From Cyrtodaria siliqua (taxonomy: Eukaryota > Mollusca > Bivalvia > Adapedonta > Hiatellidae): DNA of 64,000 bases. The stretch covers positions 21,346-85,345 of the forward strand of contig JAWPHD010011283.1 of NCBI GenBank assembly GCA_037043455.1, given 5' to 3'. Positions 44,901 to 49,541 of the stretch are shown here, in pieces (the first letter of the stretch is position 1; each line of letters begins with the position of its first letter). Below the pieces are notes generated by a model. It did not search any database. It had not been told where the DNA came from and worked only from the letters and a program-made list of their open reading frames with translations. The translations under genes and the position numbers were made by a program.

Positions 44901-47252
44901 TCTATCGCAGAAACTCCATTTACGCTGGAGCCACGTTTATTGTTTTTCTGCCACTGCTCTTTTGATGTGAGCGTGATGGCACCTGAAACAATGCAGGGAT
45001 CATGATGAAGACCTTTAATGAACATGAACAAAAAATGATGAAATGAACATGAATTTGGGGGGATTCTACCGCTCTGCCTACCCCTCCAAAGGGATCTGCA
45101 GTGGCCCTATTCTTTGCCCCGTGACCAAACGGGGCCCCCGGGAACCACACGGGGCAAACTGCATGAGGAAATTTTGTGTCAGATGATAATGCTCCCTTTA
45201 CATATTAAAACATAAAAGCAGCTTATTTATTAACTGATGCTCTGTTTTTATTTTTGTTCTAAAAACAATGATTTATCAATACAGTTTTGTATTTGTATCG
45301 CTAACTTGTTAATATGTTGTGTTTTTTTCTTCAAAAAAGTAAAGTTCAAAGTAGTATATACTGCTTTACTCTACTGTTCAATTTAACAATTTGCTATTCA
45401 AAGGAAGAACTTTACTCGGGCCTCAATTTATACTTGACCTAATAAGTAATGTAGCATGTTAGCAGTTAAGCAAGCTTTCCATGCTTTTTCAATGACCATT
45501 AAGTGTTGTGTAATAGGTCCTTAACAAAATTATGGCCCCTTTTATACTTAAAATTTGGTTAAAGTTTGTATGTAGCTTTTATCTCCGAAACTACATATAA
45601 GTTCACATAATGAACTGAAGGGTACCACACGTATTCGGCATCATTAGACAACATCATACAGTCAGGTTCTATAACTCATGCAACTATTTTAATTTGGCCA
45701 CTTTTATAATGAACAAGATGATAAGAAAATGTCAGAGGCTGATAGCGATAGAAAACACATCATCTTGGCGGGTATGAAAGCCTTTTTAATTCTACGGGTG
45801 GTGGGTACCCTAAGTAAAACAACACCGAGTAAGGCTCGTTTTGAAAGGCCCCTTCCCTTCTATATACTCACTTAATGCTTTACCTACTGACTGAAAATAT
45901 ACTGGAAATAATTACCGGTACACCTGTCTCGTACCTTTTATGTCAAACAAAATAAATACTTACGGCTAAGACTTTACGAGCCTGAGCTATTTTGTCTTCC
46001 TCTAAAAAACTGGCTGCCAATGTCAGCAATAACCTCTGCTCAGTATATTTCTCACTCAAAAGATTGAAAACTGAAATATAACAAGCAAATTCAGAGTGTT
46101 CATATCCCCCACCTTAATACACTGATCCAGATGTTGGTTGTTACAGTAACATGACATACATTTTTACCGTTAATGTGTTAGTGGTGATGTGTGTGACACT
46201 TGATCCCAGTCCCAACAAAGGGTATGGTGAAATGCACACACTAGATATGCATTGTGGACATTTAAATTTTAAGGGTAGAAAATTGGTAACAATTATCAAA
46301 GCCCTTATTTGTGCTAGTGGTTGCATCTTCTGTTGGTGGTTATATGTATGATGTTTAGTCACAATCCAAACATACGGTGTTGCACAGACAAGATATGGGA
46401 CAGATGTATCATGTATGGATGCACTTTGTACCAAGTGATTCCTATCTATACTGAACCAAACAGCTAACGCACCAGTAGACAATACCTTTCATGTATGAAC
46501 TAATTATATGCCAATTGGTACCTTTGGGGACAGGTGAATTAAACGATTATTTTAAATTTACAGTCGGTATTGATATTTGTCTCGTTCATAATGAAATTTG
46601 TTTCGATTTATTGATTGTGATTGAGATATTAAAGGTACTGTCTACTGGTGCGTTAGCCGTTTGGTTCAGTATTGTTCCCGCTTATTTGAAGTGGGGGAAT
46701 AATAAGCCACTGGATACCGACGGTCAATAAAAATGCACCCGTAGATTATACGGGTGTTAAAAATTTATTTCTAAAGTAATATTAATTATAAGTGCATATT
46801 TTGAAATTGAAGAACATTAATTAACAACTGCAAACAATGATTGTTTCAAAATTCCTAAACAGTGACAAGGGTAGAAAACAGAAGTCGCACATCTTAATAC
46901 CGGTTATGTCCAACCGTTTTACCCTTCCTAGGAAATCATCCTGATTTCACGTTGTTCCAGCAAAATAATGCCAAGCCACACTCAGCTAGAGTTACGAGTG
47001 AAATGTTACTATAAATTACTTTAGCAATACAAAACTCATATAATCTGCTGGTGCGTTTTCATTGACTATCAGTATAGCCGGGATTAGCCTTTGTAAACTG
47101 CAGTTTAATTTGGTGCCTTACCTTTCTGAAGTAATACTTTATTGTCTTGCTTTATAATGGGGCTAAACAGAGCCATTGGGTTCAGTTTGCCCTCAAGATT
47201 GTATTTAGAGTTCAGCATTTCCAACATCTCGTTGATTTCATCAAAATTGCAC
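11958..47252 (-). CDS. LRPPRC: LRPPRC-like gene, 3' part (17 exons; multi-exon span)
   Basis: Seventeen short minus-strand exons with AG/GT borders read as one protein collinear with the C-terminal third of vertebrate LRPPRC. The family is a mitochondrial matrix helical-repeat (PPR) protein that works with SLIRP to stabilise mitochondrial mRNAs. The alignment is from memory of the human protein. Best matches are KVFNLLSEKYTEQ followed by RKVLATPGL (human KAMDFVSQEQGEM and KKIIETPGI) and KHGREVHFAVDDE (human EGNQEVPFDVPE). Phases fit across 47252-39817 and again from about 26022 to the stop. Between them there is a phase clash (39817 to 37138) and two in-frame stops (37067-37069 and 29448-29450), so this copy may not encode a full protein. 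The N-terminal two thirds must lie past 64000, behind an intron of more than 16.7 kb. Confidence 0.88.
12136..12290 (-). CDS. LRPPRC: LRPPRC exon p
   Basis: 155 bp, acceptor TATTTACAG, donor GTGAGT, starting with two bases of an alanine codon and ending at phase 0. It reads NNLDLDSVASLDRID, then GIVGILKKLESAYKK and HDRPVPW. Human LRPPRC has GEPVPF at the matching place, about 26 residues before its C-terminus. Confidence 0.92.
12311..13162 (+). mobile_element. Tandem-core element, ACTAGAAC head family
   Basis: The head AACTAGAACTATCACTGAAG is followed by GTGATGAATACCCC. It has three to four cores of 130-160 bp (AAGTTTGGGAACAA, CAATGATGGGTGATG), then a GACGGGACAGGACGCG tract. The 3' end CCCCCACTTCACCTTGTGAA then GAGGGTATAATAA repeats the head motifs inverted. 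It lies between LRPPRC exons o and p. Confidence 0.7.
13163..14210. other. Intron, no feature seen
   Basis: LRPPRC intron sequence; small ORFs only, and a short GA-rich tract near 13345. Confidence 0.4.
14214..14322 (+). pseudogene. Fragment of 18S rRNA
   Basis: CTGCCCTATCAACTTTCGAT, then GGGTAACGGGGAATCAGGG, then TTCGATTCCAGAGAGGGAG and GAGAAACGGCTACCAC are the universally conserved 5'-domain stretch of eukaryotic 18S rRNA. Several substitutions are visible (CACGGTTTTCATGGG where the gene has CATGGTGACCACGGG). Only about 110 bp is present and homology stops at both ends, so it is an inserted fragment, not an rDNA unit. Confidence 0.85.
14876..14960 (-). CDS. LRPPRC: LRPPRC exon o
   Basis: 85 bp, acceptor ATGTTATAG, donor GTAAGT, starting at phase 0 and ending at phase 1. 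It reads VDALEKLLSMYEHQILRK then ITLKSLLRWY. Confidence 0.88.
15074..15322 (-). mobile_element. tRNA-derived SINE
   Basis: On the minus strand: A-box-like TGGCTAGGATGG (15313-15302), B box GGTTCGAATC (15258-15249), a body with CCTGGGTAGAACCAGTACTG-type sequence (seen here as its complement), and the tail GACGTTAAACACAATTCAAC. Box spacing fits a tRNA-like RNA polymerase III promoter. The tail is common in mollusc SINEs. No clear target duplication. It sits upstream of LRPPRC exon o. Confidence 0.75.
15707..16220. mobile_element. Terminal-inverted-repeat element holding a SINE copy
   Basis: GTTTGCTGTTTCCC at 15707-15720 is perfectly inverted at 16207-16220, with further CTACCTACC similarity inside. 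Between them, 15731-16117 is a minus-strand copy of the 381/407-bp SINE-like family (head AATTGAATTGAATAAGGG, end GGAACCACACG). The SINE probably inserted into a MITE of about 130 bp. Confidence 0.6.
16738..16809 (-). CDS. LRPPRC: LRPPRC exon n
   Basis: 72 bp, acceptor ATTTTTCAG, donor GTTGGT (a weak but usable GT site), phase 0 at both ends. It reads SFLKELPTFSVYEKATKKLY then AENK. Phases agree with both neighbours. Confidence 0.88.
16940..17148 (+). mobile_element. Shortened copy of the ACTAGAAC-head element
   Basis: AAGAACTGAAGGTGATGAAT near the start, one core, TTATGTGACGGGACGTTAC, and the 3' end CCCCCACTTTACTTTATGAA with GCAGGGGTATAACTAG. It matches the element at 12311-13162 but has lost most cores and the GACGGGAC tract. 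Confidence 0.65.
17529..17668. mobile_element. Foldback (palindromic) element, copy 1
   Basis: GGTATCCGGTGAAGATCAGG followed by AATTCCAAC at the left is matched inverted at the right by GTTGGAATTTCCCTGTCTG. Three relatives lie in 38.7-39.6 kb. Confidence 0.65.
17781..17919 (+). mobile_element. Solo terminus of the TA-flanked CAGTACAGCTC element
   Basis: Ends in GTTTCGCGTGAGCTGTACTG followed by TA. With the preceding GGTTAATTGGATTCTACG and ACTCCGCGTAGATACGC stretches it matches the right end of the 3.6-kb element at 50734-54366. No left terminus lies nearby, so it is a relic. Confidence 0.75.
18130..18560. repeat. Diverged tandem-core and short tandem repeats
   Basis: 18150-18370 carries two diverged monomers of the 26.6-28.5 kb family (TTTGGTAAAGATCGGAT twice). 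18415-18560 holds about four diverged copies of CAGATTTACATAAATTGTCAG. Confidence 0.6.
18595..18704 (-). CDS. LRPPRC: LRPPRC exon m
   Basis: 110 bp, acceptor TATTGTAG, donor GTAAGT, ending at phase 0. It reads VATCCDVSSEAPG then SISELYSYYLTKERFDDAF and KIQK, a PPR helix pair matching human [20 protein letters not shown]. Confidence 0.93.
18949..19107. mobile_element. 159-bp MITE with 48-bp inverted ends
   Basis: The arms (18949-18996 and 19060-19107) begin ATAACAATGCTAAGATTTTT and match at 44 of 48 positions by my count. The spacer is 63 bp. It lies within an LRPPRC intron. No target duplication was recognised. Confidence 0.85.
19474..19666. mobile_element. 193-bp MITE, CATGTCGCCAGT termini
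   Basis: AATTAACATGTCGCCAGT at the left and its complement ACTGGCGACATGTCAATT at the right. A second, one-ended copy in reverse orientation is at 31413-31560. Confidence 0.8.
19858..19970 (-). CDS. LRPPRC: LRPPRC exon l
   Basis: 113 bp, acceptor TTATTTCTAG, donor GTAAGT. The first base completes a serine codon and it ends at phase 1. It reads GQMDRLVQELKDNKDKCFLS then RRDLELLHEKYPEYVDS. Human has GKASTVKSVLELIPEL here. Confidence 0.92.
20290..22735. repeat. 22-bp satellite array, 2.4 kb
   Basis: About 110 copies of a unit such as CTTAGACACACTAGTACAGT plus CT, with variants (AATACAG, GTATAGTCTCATAG, GTACTG). A block of about 20 units is duplicated: the rare ACATTCTCAAAC occurs at 20558 and 21013, and CTCTTTGACA at 20691 and 21168. 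It lies in the intron between LRPPRC exons k and l. Confidence 0.97.
22875..22980 (-). CDS. LRPPRC: LRPPRC exon k
   Basis: 106 bp, acceptor CTACTATGCAG, donor GTAAGA, ending at phase 2. It reads DFVQYLIANGHPDEILNL then KVPAQRASYAQALLQ. Human has DFFLQLVDAGKVDDARALL at the same place. The following intron holds the 2.4-kb satellite. Confidence 0.93.
23220..24200 (+). repeat. Tandem-core array, about 140-bp units with nuclear-receptor-type motifs
   Basis: Six to seven monomers with GGTACGCGACACACCGCTAT, AAGTTTGGTATCTC, GAAAATACGGTCCGGACAAG and GAGGTCACAGGTCAAGGTCA. The 3' end is GACTGACGGAAAGATGGACAG, then CCCCCGGGACCGGTGGGGGA and CTAATAAAAG, which folds. It lies in the intron between LRPPRC exons j and k. 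Confidence 0.85.
24345..24645 (+). repeat. 39-bp minisatellite
   Basis: About eight copies of a unit with ACAGGTGGTCTCCTATTACA. Because 39 is a multiple of three, a 133-codon frame stays open and reads LIQVVSYYRLCGL repeatedly. I judge this a by-product of the repeat, not a gene. Confidence 0.9.
24646..25225. other. Intron with a GT microsatellite
   Basis: A plus-strand GT-rich microsatellite at about 25086-25150 (GTGTGTGTGTG with GCGTGCGTGCG). Otherwise AT-rich and featureless. Confidence 0.7.
25226..25296 (-). CDS. LRPPRC: LRPPRC exon j
   Basis: 71 bp, acceptor TTGTCTTTCAG, donor GTCAGT, starting with one base of a codon and ending at phase 1. It reads MHDLSKEDIDTLLSPQKLH then SQKD. Phase and protein continue into the next exon. 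Confidence 0.85.
25493..25920 (+). mobile_element. Short tandem-core element, 158-bp core family
   Basis: The head ACAAGAAATGTCAATGTAAG with AATGCCCCC is followed by two cores (GTGACCTTGACCTTGGAGCC, GTGGTGAGCACT, CCGGACACGATTGGGAC). It ends in TATGCCGCTCTTCGGGGGCA plus TAAAAA. ATGCCCCC in the head is inverted as GGGGGCAT in the tail. A longer relative is at 61077-61922. Confidence 0.8.
25965..26022 (-). CDS. LRPPRC: LRPPRC exon i, 5' edge fused to a transposable element
   Basis: The donor CAG/GTAAAC at 25964 is clear, and the frame needed by the next exon reads CWMVLESLYLYR, leading into MHDLSKEDID (human GLAYLFRK then VIEEQLEPA). The 5' side runs into a repeat whose head begins at 26003, so the original acceptor is not beside the exon. 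An AG inside the repeat (ATATAG, 26023-26024) would give a 58-bp exon in the right phase with about 20 bp of repeat. The 5' boundary is therefore an inference. Confidence 0.5.
26003..29297 (+). mobile_element. Composite tandem-core element, GATCACCTGA family
   Basis: The head ACAAGAGGGCCAAGATGGCC then GATCACCTGA at 26031. The tail GATCACCTTGAGCCTGTGG then CTCAGGTGATCTAA ends at 29297. About a dozen cores of about 160 bp fill 26.5-28.5 kb (GGGCCATAACTCCG, TTTGGTAAAGATC). An internal foreign 3' end (GGCCAGTAGAGCTAA, 28564) shows that two families are merged. A different core family fills 28.57-29.1 kb, followed by a GACGGACGACGGACGAAGAG tract. The 5' end abuts LRPPRC exon i. Confidence 0.78.
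29375..29475 (-). CDS. LRPPRC: LRPPRC exon h, carries in-frame TAA
   Basis: 101 bp from acceptor ATGTTCAG to donor GTAAGT. It reads TQLMPDED, then a TAA codon (29448-29450), then GSLVDLVQYMVSKICELI and LSKQMR. Human has ALAMKGDVENIEVVQKM here. A tyrosine codon would fit in place of TAA. Alternatively the true acceptor is the CTAAG at 29447, giving a 72-bp exon without the stop. It ends at phase 1. Confidence 0.65.
29701..30240 (+). mobile_element. 5' head of the ACAAGAGCTGTCGG family
   Basis: ACAAGAGCTGTCGGAGAACA followed by AGCTCGACTATTC, then a G-rich segment. A second head of the same family is at 63477. The matching tail (GAATAGTCGAGCTAA) is at 35982-35996, so 29701-35996 may be one element broken up by later insertions. 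Confidence 0.6.
30246..30480 (+). mobile_element. Head of the ACAAGAGGCCCAAGAGG family, truncated
   Basis: ACAAGAGGCCCAAGAGGGCC then GCTCTACTGGC, followed by one core (GGGCCATAACTAAAG, GATCAGATGAAAAATG). It stops where an ACTAGAATTATCACTG head begins (about 30476). Confidence 0.65.
30593..30741 (+). mobile_element. Short SINE-like retroposon, copy 1
   Basis: AATTGAATTGAATTGGATTT, GCACCAACAGCTAAGGTCAT and GGCACCTGGGTAGTACC match the 40372-40516 copy closely. GA- and GGGA-rich simple sequence flanks it, so a target duplication cannot be read. Confidence 0.7.
31195..31372. repeat. Direct duplication of about 70 bp
   Basis: GTAAACATGTTTAC followed by ATGTATATG and GATGATGTAGACTGTT occurs twice, about 100 bp apart, nearly identical. 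Confidence 0.8.
31413..31560. mobile_element. One-ended copy of the CATGTCGCCAGT MITE
   Basis: Starts AATTAACATGTCGCCAGT and matches the complement of 19474-19666 until TTGTTTGTCG at 31560, where the 161-bp array begins. Confidence 0.75.
31561..33106 (+). mobile_element. Tandem-core element, 161-bp monomers
   Basis: About nine monomers at 161-bp spacing with GAAAAGGGGCCATAACTCCG, TGGTTTGTAACCAAAGTCGA, CGTGTACCAAA and CTTTCATGAGTTATCGTCCG. Then comes GACCGACGGACGGACCGAC and a hairpin end: TATACCCCCCGAAACTTCG then GTGTGGGTATAATC. No clear head remains. Confidence 0.85.
33197..35096 (+). mobile_element. Complete tandem-core element, ACAAGAGGTCAATGACC family
   Basis: The head ACAAGAGGTCAATGACC with GAAGCTCTACTGAT, five cores of about 320 bp, GACAGACGGACGACGGACG, and the tail CTCTGCTGATCTCTTATCAG then TAGAGCTAA. 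Each 320-bp core looks like a diverged dimer of about 160 bp (two AGTAGTCGCTACAA phrases and two GGCGGCCAT-type phrases). It is 1.9 kb and codes nothing. This is the reference copy for the stacks at 48-58.7 kb. Confidence 0.88.
35100..35700 (+). repeat. A/T-rich tract and a related core family
   Basis: A and T homopolymers (35100-35185), then cores with TTAGCCATGGCGGCCATCTT and CAGCCATGTTTTTATATG, ending CCAGACGCCGGACACCACAC and ATAAGCTCTGCTGGC. Confidence 0.6.
35760..35996 (+). mobile_element. 3' end of the ACAAGAGCTGTCGG family
   Basis: Ends TAAGCTCTCTTATTCTTTGA and ATAGTCGAGCTAA. The segment GAATAGTCGAGCT is the complement of AGCTCGACTATTC in the head at 29701. Confidence 0.6.
36000..36316. 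other. Intron sequence, no gene seen
   Basis: AT-rich. The last stretch continues from the final GTAAGT donor-like site of the adjacent minisatellite and probably is the original intron start of LRPPRC exon g. Confidence 0.4.
36318..37080 (-). repeat. Minisatellite derived from LRPPRC exon g and its splice donor
   Basis: About 22 units of 34 bp, with a few of 36 bp. On the minus strand each reads GGATGATCAAGATATTC then AGTATTAGGTAAGTG. The sequence up to TTAG is the end of exon g and GTAAGTG is its donor. Twenty units keep GTAAG by my count; two have GGAAAG. The 36-bp units carry GTGTCTGGATG, as in the exon, so they look ancestral; the 34-bp form lost two bases. Confidence 0.9.
37047..37138 (-). 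CDS. LRPPRC: LRPPRC exon g, carries in-frame TGA
   Basis: A strong acceptor (TTCTTTTTTACACAG) opens a frame reading NDFKNQFTSDSLASAPVLLA then VSG. Human has KGFTLNDAANSRLII here. The only open frame stops at TGA (37067-37069), 24 codons in, before the natural donor GTAAGT at 37046. A single-base shift there would read DDQDIPVLG up to the donor. The last part of the exon plus its donor has been amplified into the adjacent minisatellite. Exon identity is fairly sure; its translation is not. Confidence 0.65.
37226..38050. mobile_element. 825-bp hAT-like element
   Basis: Inverted ends CAGGGGTGTGATT (37226-37238) and AATCACACCCCTG (38038-38050), with TATAAA directly outside both. hAT elements typically begin CAGGG and duplicate 8 bp; only 6 match cleanly here. 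It contains one minus-strand zinc-finger ORF and no transposase. Confidence 0.7.
37406..37699 (-). CDS. Orphan BED-type zinc finger ORF, 97 codons
   Basis: The ORF reads WEWLEIVNNDVPLSVSFRKV, then GKVKCIQCDKLISYGSRGKV and SLLEHCKSSEHMNKC. CxxC followed by HxxxxxxxH spacing fits a BED-like DNA-binding finger, often the N-terminal domain of hAT transposases. A basic helical segment (ERSADTREIKKID) precedes it. The stop comes soon after the finger and no catalytic domain follows. It may be a transposase remnant or a small DNA-binding protein; expression is unknown. Confidence 0.55.
   Translation of the reverse strand: MRDGYAENMAKILERSADTREIKKIDSDCKNKFKWEWLEIVNNDVPLSVSFRKVDISGKVKCIQCDKLISYGSRGKVSLLEHCKSSEHMNKCKTNNP
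38400..38730 (+). repeat. Diverged tandem repeat, about 130-bp unit
   Basis: Two to three units with AAGTTATT...GGAAACCATTTTTC, GTGATCTTGACCTTGAC and CAAGTTTTATTGCAATACC-like phrases. Confidence 0.6.
38763..39780. repeat. Array of foldback elements
   Basis: Three long units (328-421 bp) share TGTAGTGCGTTGACGC, TTTTGCATGTTTTCCTGCAT, ACCGGATGTTGGCGC and GATGGAAATATCTAGCCC. They are linked to foldback segments such as 39007-39138, whose arms are GATAGGGAATTCCAACCC and its complement. In 39367-39553 the left half is itself duplicated in tandem. Confidence 0.75.
39817..39983 (-). CDS. LRPPRC: LRPPRC exon f with internal 36-bp duplication
   Basis: 167 bp, acceptor TATTGTAG, donor GTAAAT, starting at phase 0 and ending at phase 2. 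It begins KQNERLEKQPEEKLTKNEQ and ends VDALMKKDYGEALKR, where human has IKLLMSEDYFTQAMEV. The acidic linker holds two copies of EEIASD and two of DALMKK, from an in-frame 36-bp repeat. The phase-2 end does not fit the only open frame of the next exon, which starts at phase 0. Confidence 0.82.
40080..40880 (+). mobile_element. Tandem-core element interrupted by a SINE
   Basis: Cores of about 160 bp with GTTATGAGCTTGGCTAGG, AAAGTTTTATGAAAAGGGGC and GGGTAAGATGAATATGTGTG. The same family is at 62880-63420. The start GAGTATTCCATGGAACACTT resembles the head at 47346. Confidence 0.65.
40372..40516 (+). mobile_element. 145-bp SINE-like retroposon with 14-bp target duplication
   Basis: Bounded by TTGGGTAAGATGAA at 40358-40371 and 40517-40530. 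The sequence opens TTGAATTGAATTGGATTTTA and ends with GGGTAGAACCACCGACGTTC. It is inserted in a monomer of the tandem-core element, which fixes its ends. No tRNA boxes were recognised. Confidence 0.85.
40881..41736. other. Intron, no gene seen
   Basis: AT-rich intron sequence, including a short core fragment (41285-41380) related to the 12.3-13.1 kb element. Confidence 0.4.
41737..41933 (-). CDS. LRPPRC: LRPPRC exon e (longest in window)
   Basis: 197 bp, acceptor TCTATTCAG, donor GTAAGAG. Two leading bases complete a cysteine codon from the previous exon, and it ends at phase 0. It reads VDKCVEFFETRFEEECVVVD, then RMLRFYANFLTKHGREVHF and a charged tail ending RQKRTPK. The middle aligns with human VIPREKTLRLLAEILREG and QEVPFDVPE. 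The charged tail marks the start of a low-conservation linker. Confidence 0.93.
41981..42150 (+). mobile_element. tRNA-derived SINE, decayed
   Basis: TTAGGTAGCACAGTGGTG contains an A box (TAGCACAGTGG), and CATCGCAGCTTAGTAGCCC follows as in an anticodon arm. The B-box region is eroded. The tail AGATGAGACTTTAAACTTTA is of the kind seen in mollusc SINEs. It lies just upstream of LRPPRC exon e. Confidence 0.7.
42403..42493 (-). CDS. LRPPRC: LRPPRC exon d
   Basis: 91 bp, acceptor GTTATCAG, donor GTAAGT, starting at phase 0 and ending at phase 1. It reads TDVLEKFYSIVQDVSMVD then ALLFQIFKSL. Human has VETLEKLVELTQKLFECD then MYYNLLKLY here. Confidence 0.9.
42953..43066. repeat. Long near-perfect hairpin
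   Basis: The 39-bp arms match at 36 positions; 22 bp are perfect (CGATTATAGGGAAATCCTTC and two more). The loop is 36 nt. It is either a foldback MITE or a transcribed hairpin inside an LRPPRC intron. Confidence 0.85.
43067..43699. other. Intron, no gene seen
   Basis: Contains GATCTTGACCTTTGACCCC near 43420 and a C/A-rich GGCCTACCTACCGACCC piece near 43540 like that in 16.2 kb. Confidence 0.4.
43700..43756 (-). CDS. LRPPRC: LRPPRC exon c (19 codons)
   Basis: 57 bp, acceptor TTATTTGCAG, donor GTAAAAC, phase 0 at both ends. It reads TPGLVADMFVLKSFICEPW. Human has TPGIRARSARLQWFCDRC at this point, directly after the helix coded by the preceding exon. It is too short to find by ORF length; phase and homology place it. 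Confidence 0.88.
44378..44438. repeat. Short hairpin, 21-bp arms
   Basis: TTCATACCCCATCCAACCCCG faces its complement CGGGGTTGACTGGGGTATGA plus A, with 19 of 21 pairs and a 19-nt loop. Confidence 0.7.
44750..45156 (+). mobile_element. 407-bp SINE-like retroposon with 14-bp target duplication
   Basis: Bounded by AACTGCATGAGGAA at 44736-44749 and 45157-45170. Its head begins TTGAATTGAATTGGGTTTTA, followed by GCACCAACACATGAAAGG, and its 3' end is GGGAACCACACGGGGC. It is longer than the 8389 copy, which lacks a short internal segment. It has no poly(A) tail or ORF. Confidence 0.88.
45171..45963. other. Intron, no gene seen
   Basis: AT-rich intron sequence without a recognised repeat or coding signature. 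Confidence 0.4.
45964..46070 (-). CDS. LRPPRC: LRPPRC exon b
   Basis: 107 bp, acceptor ATTTCAG, donor GTAAGT, starting with two bases that complete a valine codon and ending at phase 0. It reads FNLLSEKYTEQRLLL then AASFLEEDKIAQARKVLA, a typical PPR helix pair. It matches human MDFVSQEQGEMVMLYDL and FLQTGNYKEAKKII. Confidence 0.92.
46448..46672. mobile_element. 225-bp element with 42-bp inverted ends
   Basis: ATACTGAACCAAACAGCTAA continuing to AATACCTTT (46448-46489) is inverted at 46631-46672 with about two mismatches. It lies in the intron between LRPPRC exons a and b. Confidence 0.8.
46673..47121. other. Intron, no gene seen
   Basis: No repeat or coding signature recognised. Confidence 0.4.
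47122..47252 (-). CDS. LRPPRC: LRPPRC exon a (first in window)
   Basis: 131 bp between a TATTTCAG acceptor and a GTAAGG donor, starting one base into a codon and ending at phase 1. It reads CNFDEINEMLEML and later KQDNKVLLQK. The end matches human GETDLIQK and runs directly into the next exon. No upstream exon was found in the remaining 16.7 kb. Confidence 0.9.
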
Positions 47253-47415
47253 CTGAAATACATAAACAAATAAATAATGTTCGGATGGATACAATCTTGG
47301 GAAGATATGGATTTAAACATGGATTTTCTTTTTTCCTTTTAAAACTAGAAAGGTGTTCCACGGTCACTTGTGTCGCCTGCGGTGTGCTTATTTCAACAAG
47401 TACAATTAATTTTAA

Positions 47416-47971
47416 CTAGAACTGTCGCTAAAGGCAGACATATATCCCTCCACCTCTGCCCCTTTGACCCCTGGACTTTATTGCACCAATAAATATTTCC
47501 TTTATGATCACATTCACTTACATGTATAAGGATTCCCACTGGAAACTACAAAGTGTCATAACTGATGATGTGTTTTTTTAAATCAAAAATCTTTTTCTTC
47601 AATAACATACCGGTATTCACAACATAGTAAATGAGCATCCAAAGTATTAAAATAATCCACCTAATAATGAATGAGGAGCTTGACAAGATTTCCCTATATA
47701 TGTAAGTAAATCAAAGGGCCATAAATCATGTAGACATGATCAATTCAAAAATCTTTTTCTTCACTGACATATTCACAACATAGTAAATAAGCACCTGAAG
47801 TATTAAAACAATCCACCAAATAATGAATGAGAAGCTAGAAACATGAGATTTCCCTATATAATATATGTAAGAAAATCAAAGGGCCATAAATCATGAAAAA
47901 TGATCAAATCAAAAATAGTTTTCTTCAATAACATCTTCACATCATACTTATTCAGCAAGCCAAATATTAAA
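47416..47971 (+). repeat. Tandem-core array, about 164-bp units
   Basis: The head-like ACTAGAACTGTCGCTAAAGG is followed by three units with TCAAAAATCTTTTTCTTCA (47584, 47748, about 47911), TATTAAAACAATCCACC and AATCAAAGGGCCATAAATCA. The 3' end is lost where the next element starts. Confidence 0.7.
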
Positions 47972-49541
47972 ACAAGAGGTCAATGACCTTGAAGCTCTAC
48001 TGATAGATTTTGATAGCTAGGTGAAGTGAAGTTTCATAAAAACTGTCAAGTAGTTTCAGAGGAGTAGTCGCTACAAGTTGAAGTTTTTACTATATAACTC
48101 TAGGTAAACAAAGATGGCCACTGGCAGCCATGTTTAATGTCGAATCAAAATAATTTTTGACAAGGATCAACATCTTGTCATGCTGATCATTTCAGAAAAA
48201 GTCCCATATCAATATCACTTACAGTGTTCAAGAAGTAGTCGCTACAAACTTGTTTTTAAAAATCTATGTTTAGCTGTGGTGGCCATCTTGAATTTCCAGC
48301 CGACCTGAAATTGTGCTAGGATCAACTAGACATCAAGAGCAACATTCCTGTGAAGTTTCATGAAAATCCGTCTAGTGGTTTCAGAGGAGTAGTCACTACA
48401 CATTTTTTACTATACAAACTCTTATGTAAACAAAGATGGCCACTGGCAGCCATGTTTAACGTCGAATCAAAATAATGTTTGACTAGGATCAACATAATGT
48501 CATGCTGATCATTTTAGAAAAAGTCCCATATCAATATCACTTATAGTTTTCAAGAAGTAGACGCTACAAACTTATTTTTTAAAAATCTATTTTTAGCTGT
48601 GGCGGCCATCTTAAATTTTTGGCCGACCTGAAATTTTGCTACGATCAATTGGACATCAAGAGCAACATTCCTGTAAAGTTTCATGAAAATCCGCCAAGTA
48701 GTTTCAGAGGAGTAGTCGCTACAAGTGTTTACTATATAACTCTATGTAAACAAAGATGGCCACTGGCAGCCATGTTTAACGTCGAATCAAAACGATTTTT
48801 GACAAGGACCAACATCATGTCATGCTGATCATTTTAGAAAAAGTCCCATATCAATATCACTTATAGTTTTCAATAAGTAGTCGCTACAAACTTGTATTTT
48901 AAAAATCTATTTTTAGCTTTGGCGGCCATCTTGGATTTTGCATCAACATGAATTTTTGCTAGGATCAACTAGACTTCATGGGCAACATTTCTGTAAAGTT
49001 TCATGAATATCCATCCAGTAGTTTCAGAGGGGTAGTCGCTACAAGTTTTTACTATATAAATCTATGTAAACAAAGATGGCCGCTAGCAACCATGTTTAAA
49101 GTCGCATCGAAATAAATTTCGACAAGGATCAACATCATGTCATGCTGATCATTTTAGAAAACGTCCCATATCAATATCACTTACAGTTTTCAAGAAGTAG
49201 TCGCTACAAATTTATTTATTTTAAATCTATTTTTAGCCGTGGCGGCCATCTTGAATTTCCGGCCAGCCTGAAATTTTTCTAGGATCAACTAGACATCAAG
49301 AGCAACATTCCTGTGAAGTTTCATGGACATCCGTCAAGTAGTTTCAGAGGAGTAGTCGCTACAAGTTTTTACTATATAACTCTATGTAAACAAAGATGGC
49401 CACTGGCAGCCATGTTTAACGTCGAATCAAAACGATTTTTGACAAGGACCAACATCATGTCATGCTGATCATTTTAGAAAAAGTCCCATATCAATATCAC
49501 TTATAGTTTTCAAGGAGAAGTCGCTACAAACTTGTATTTTA

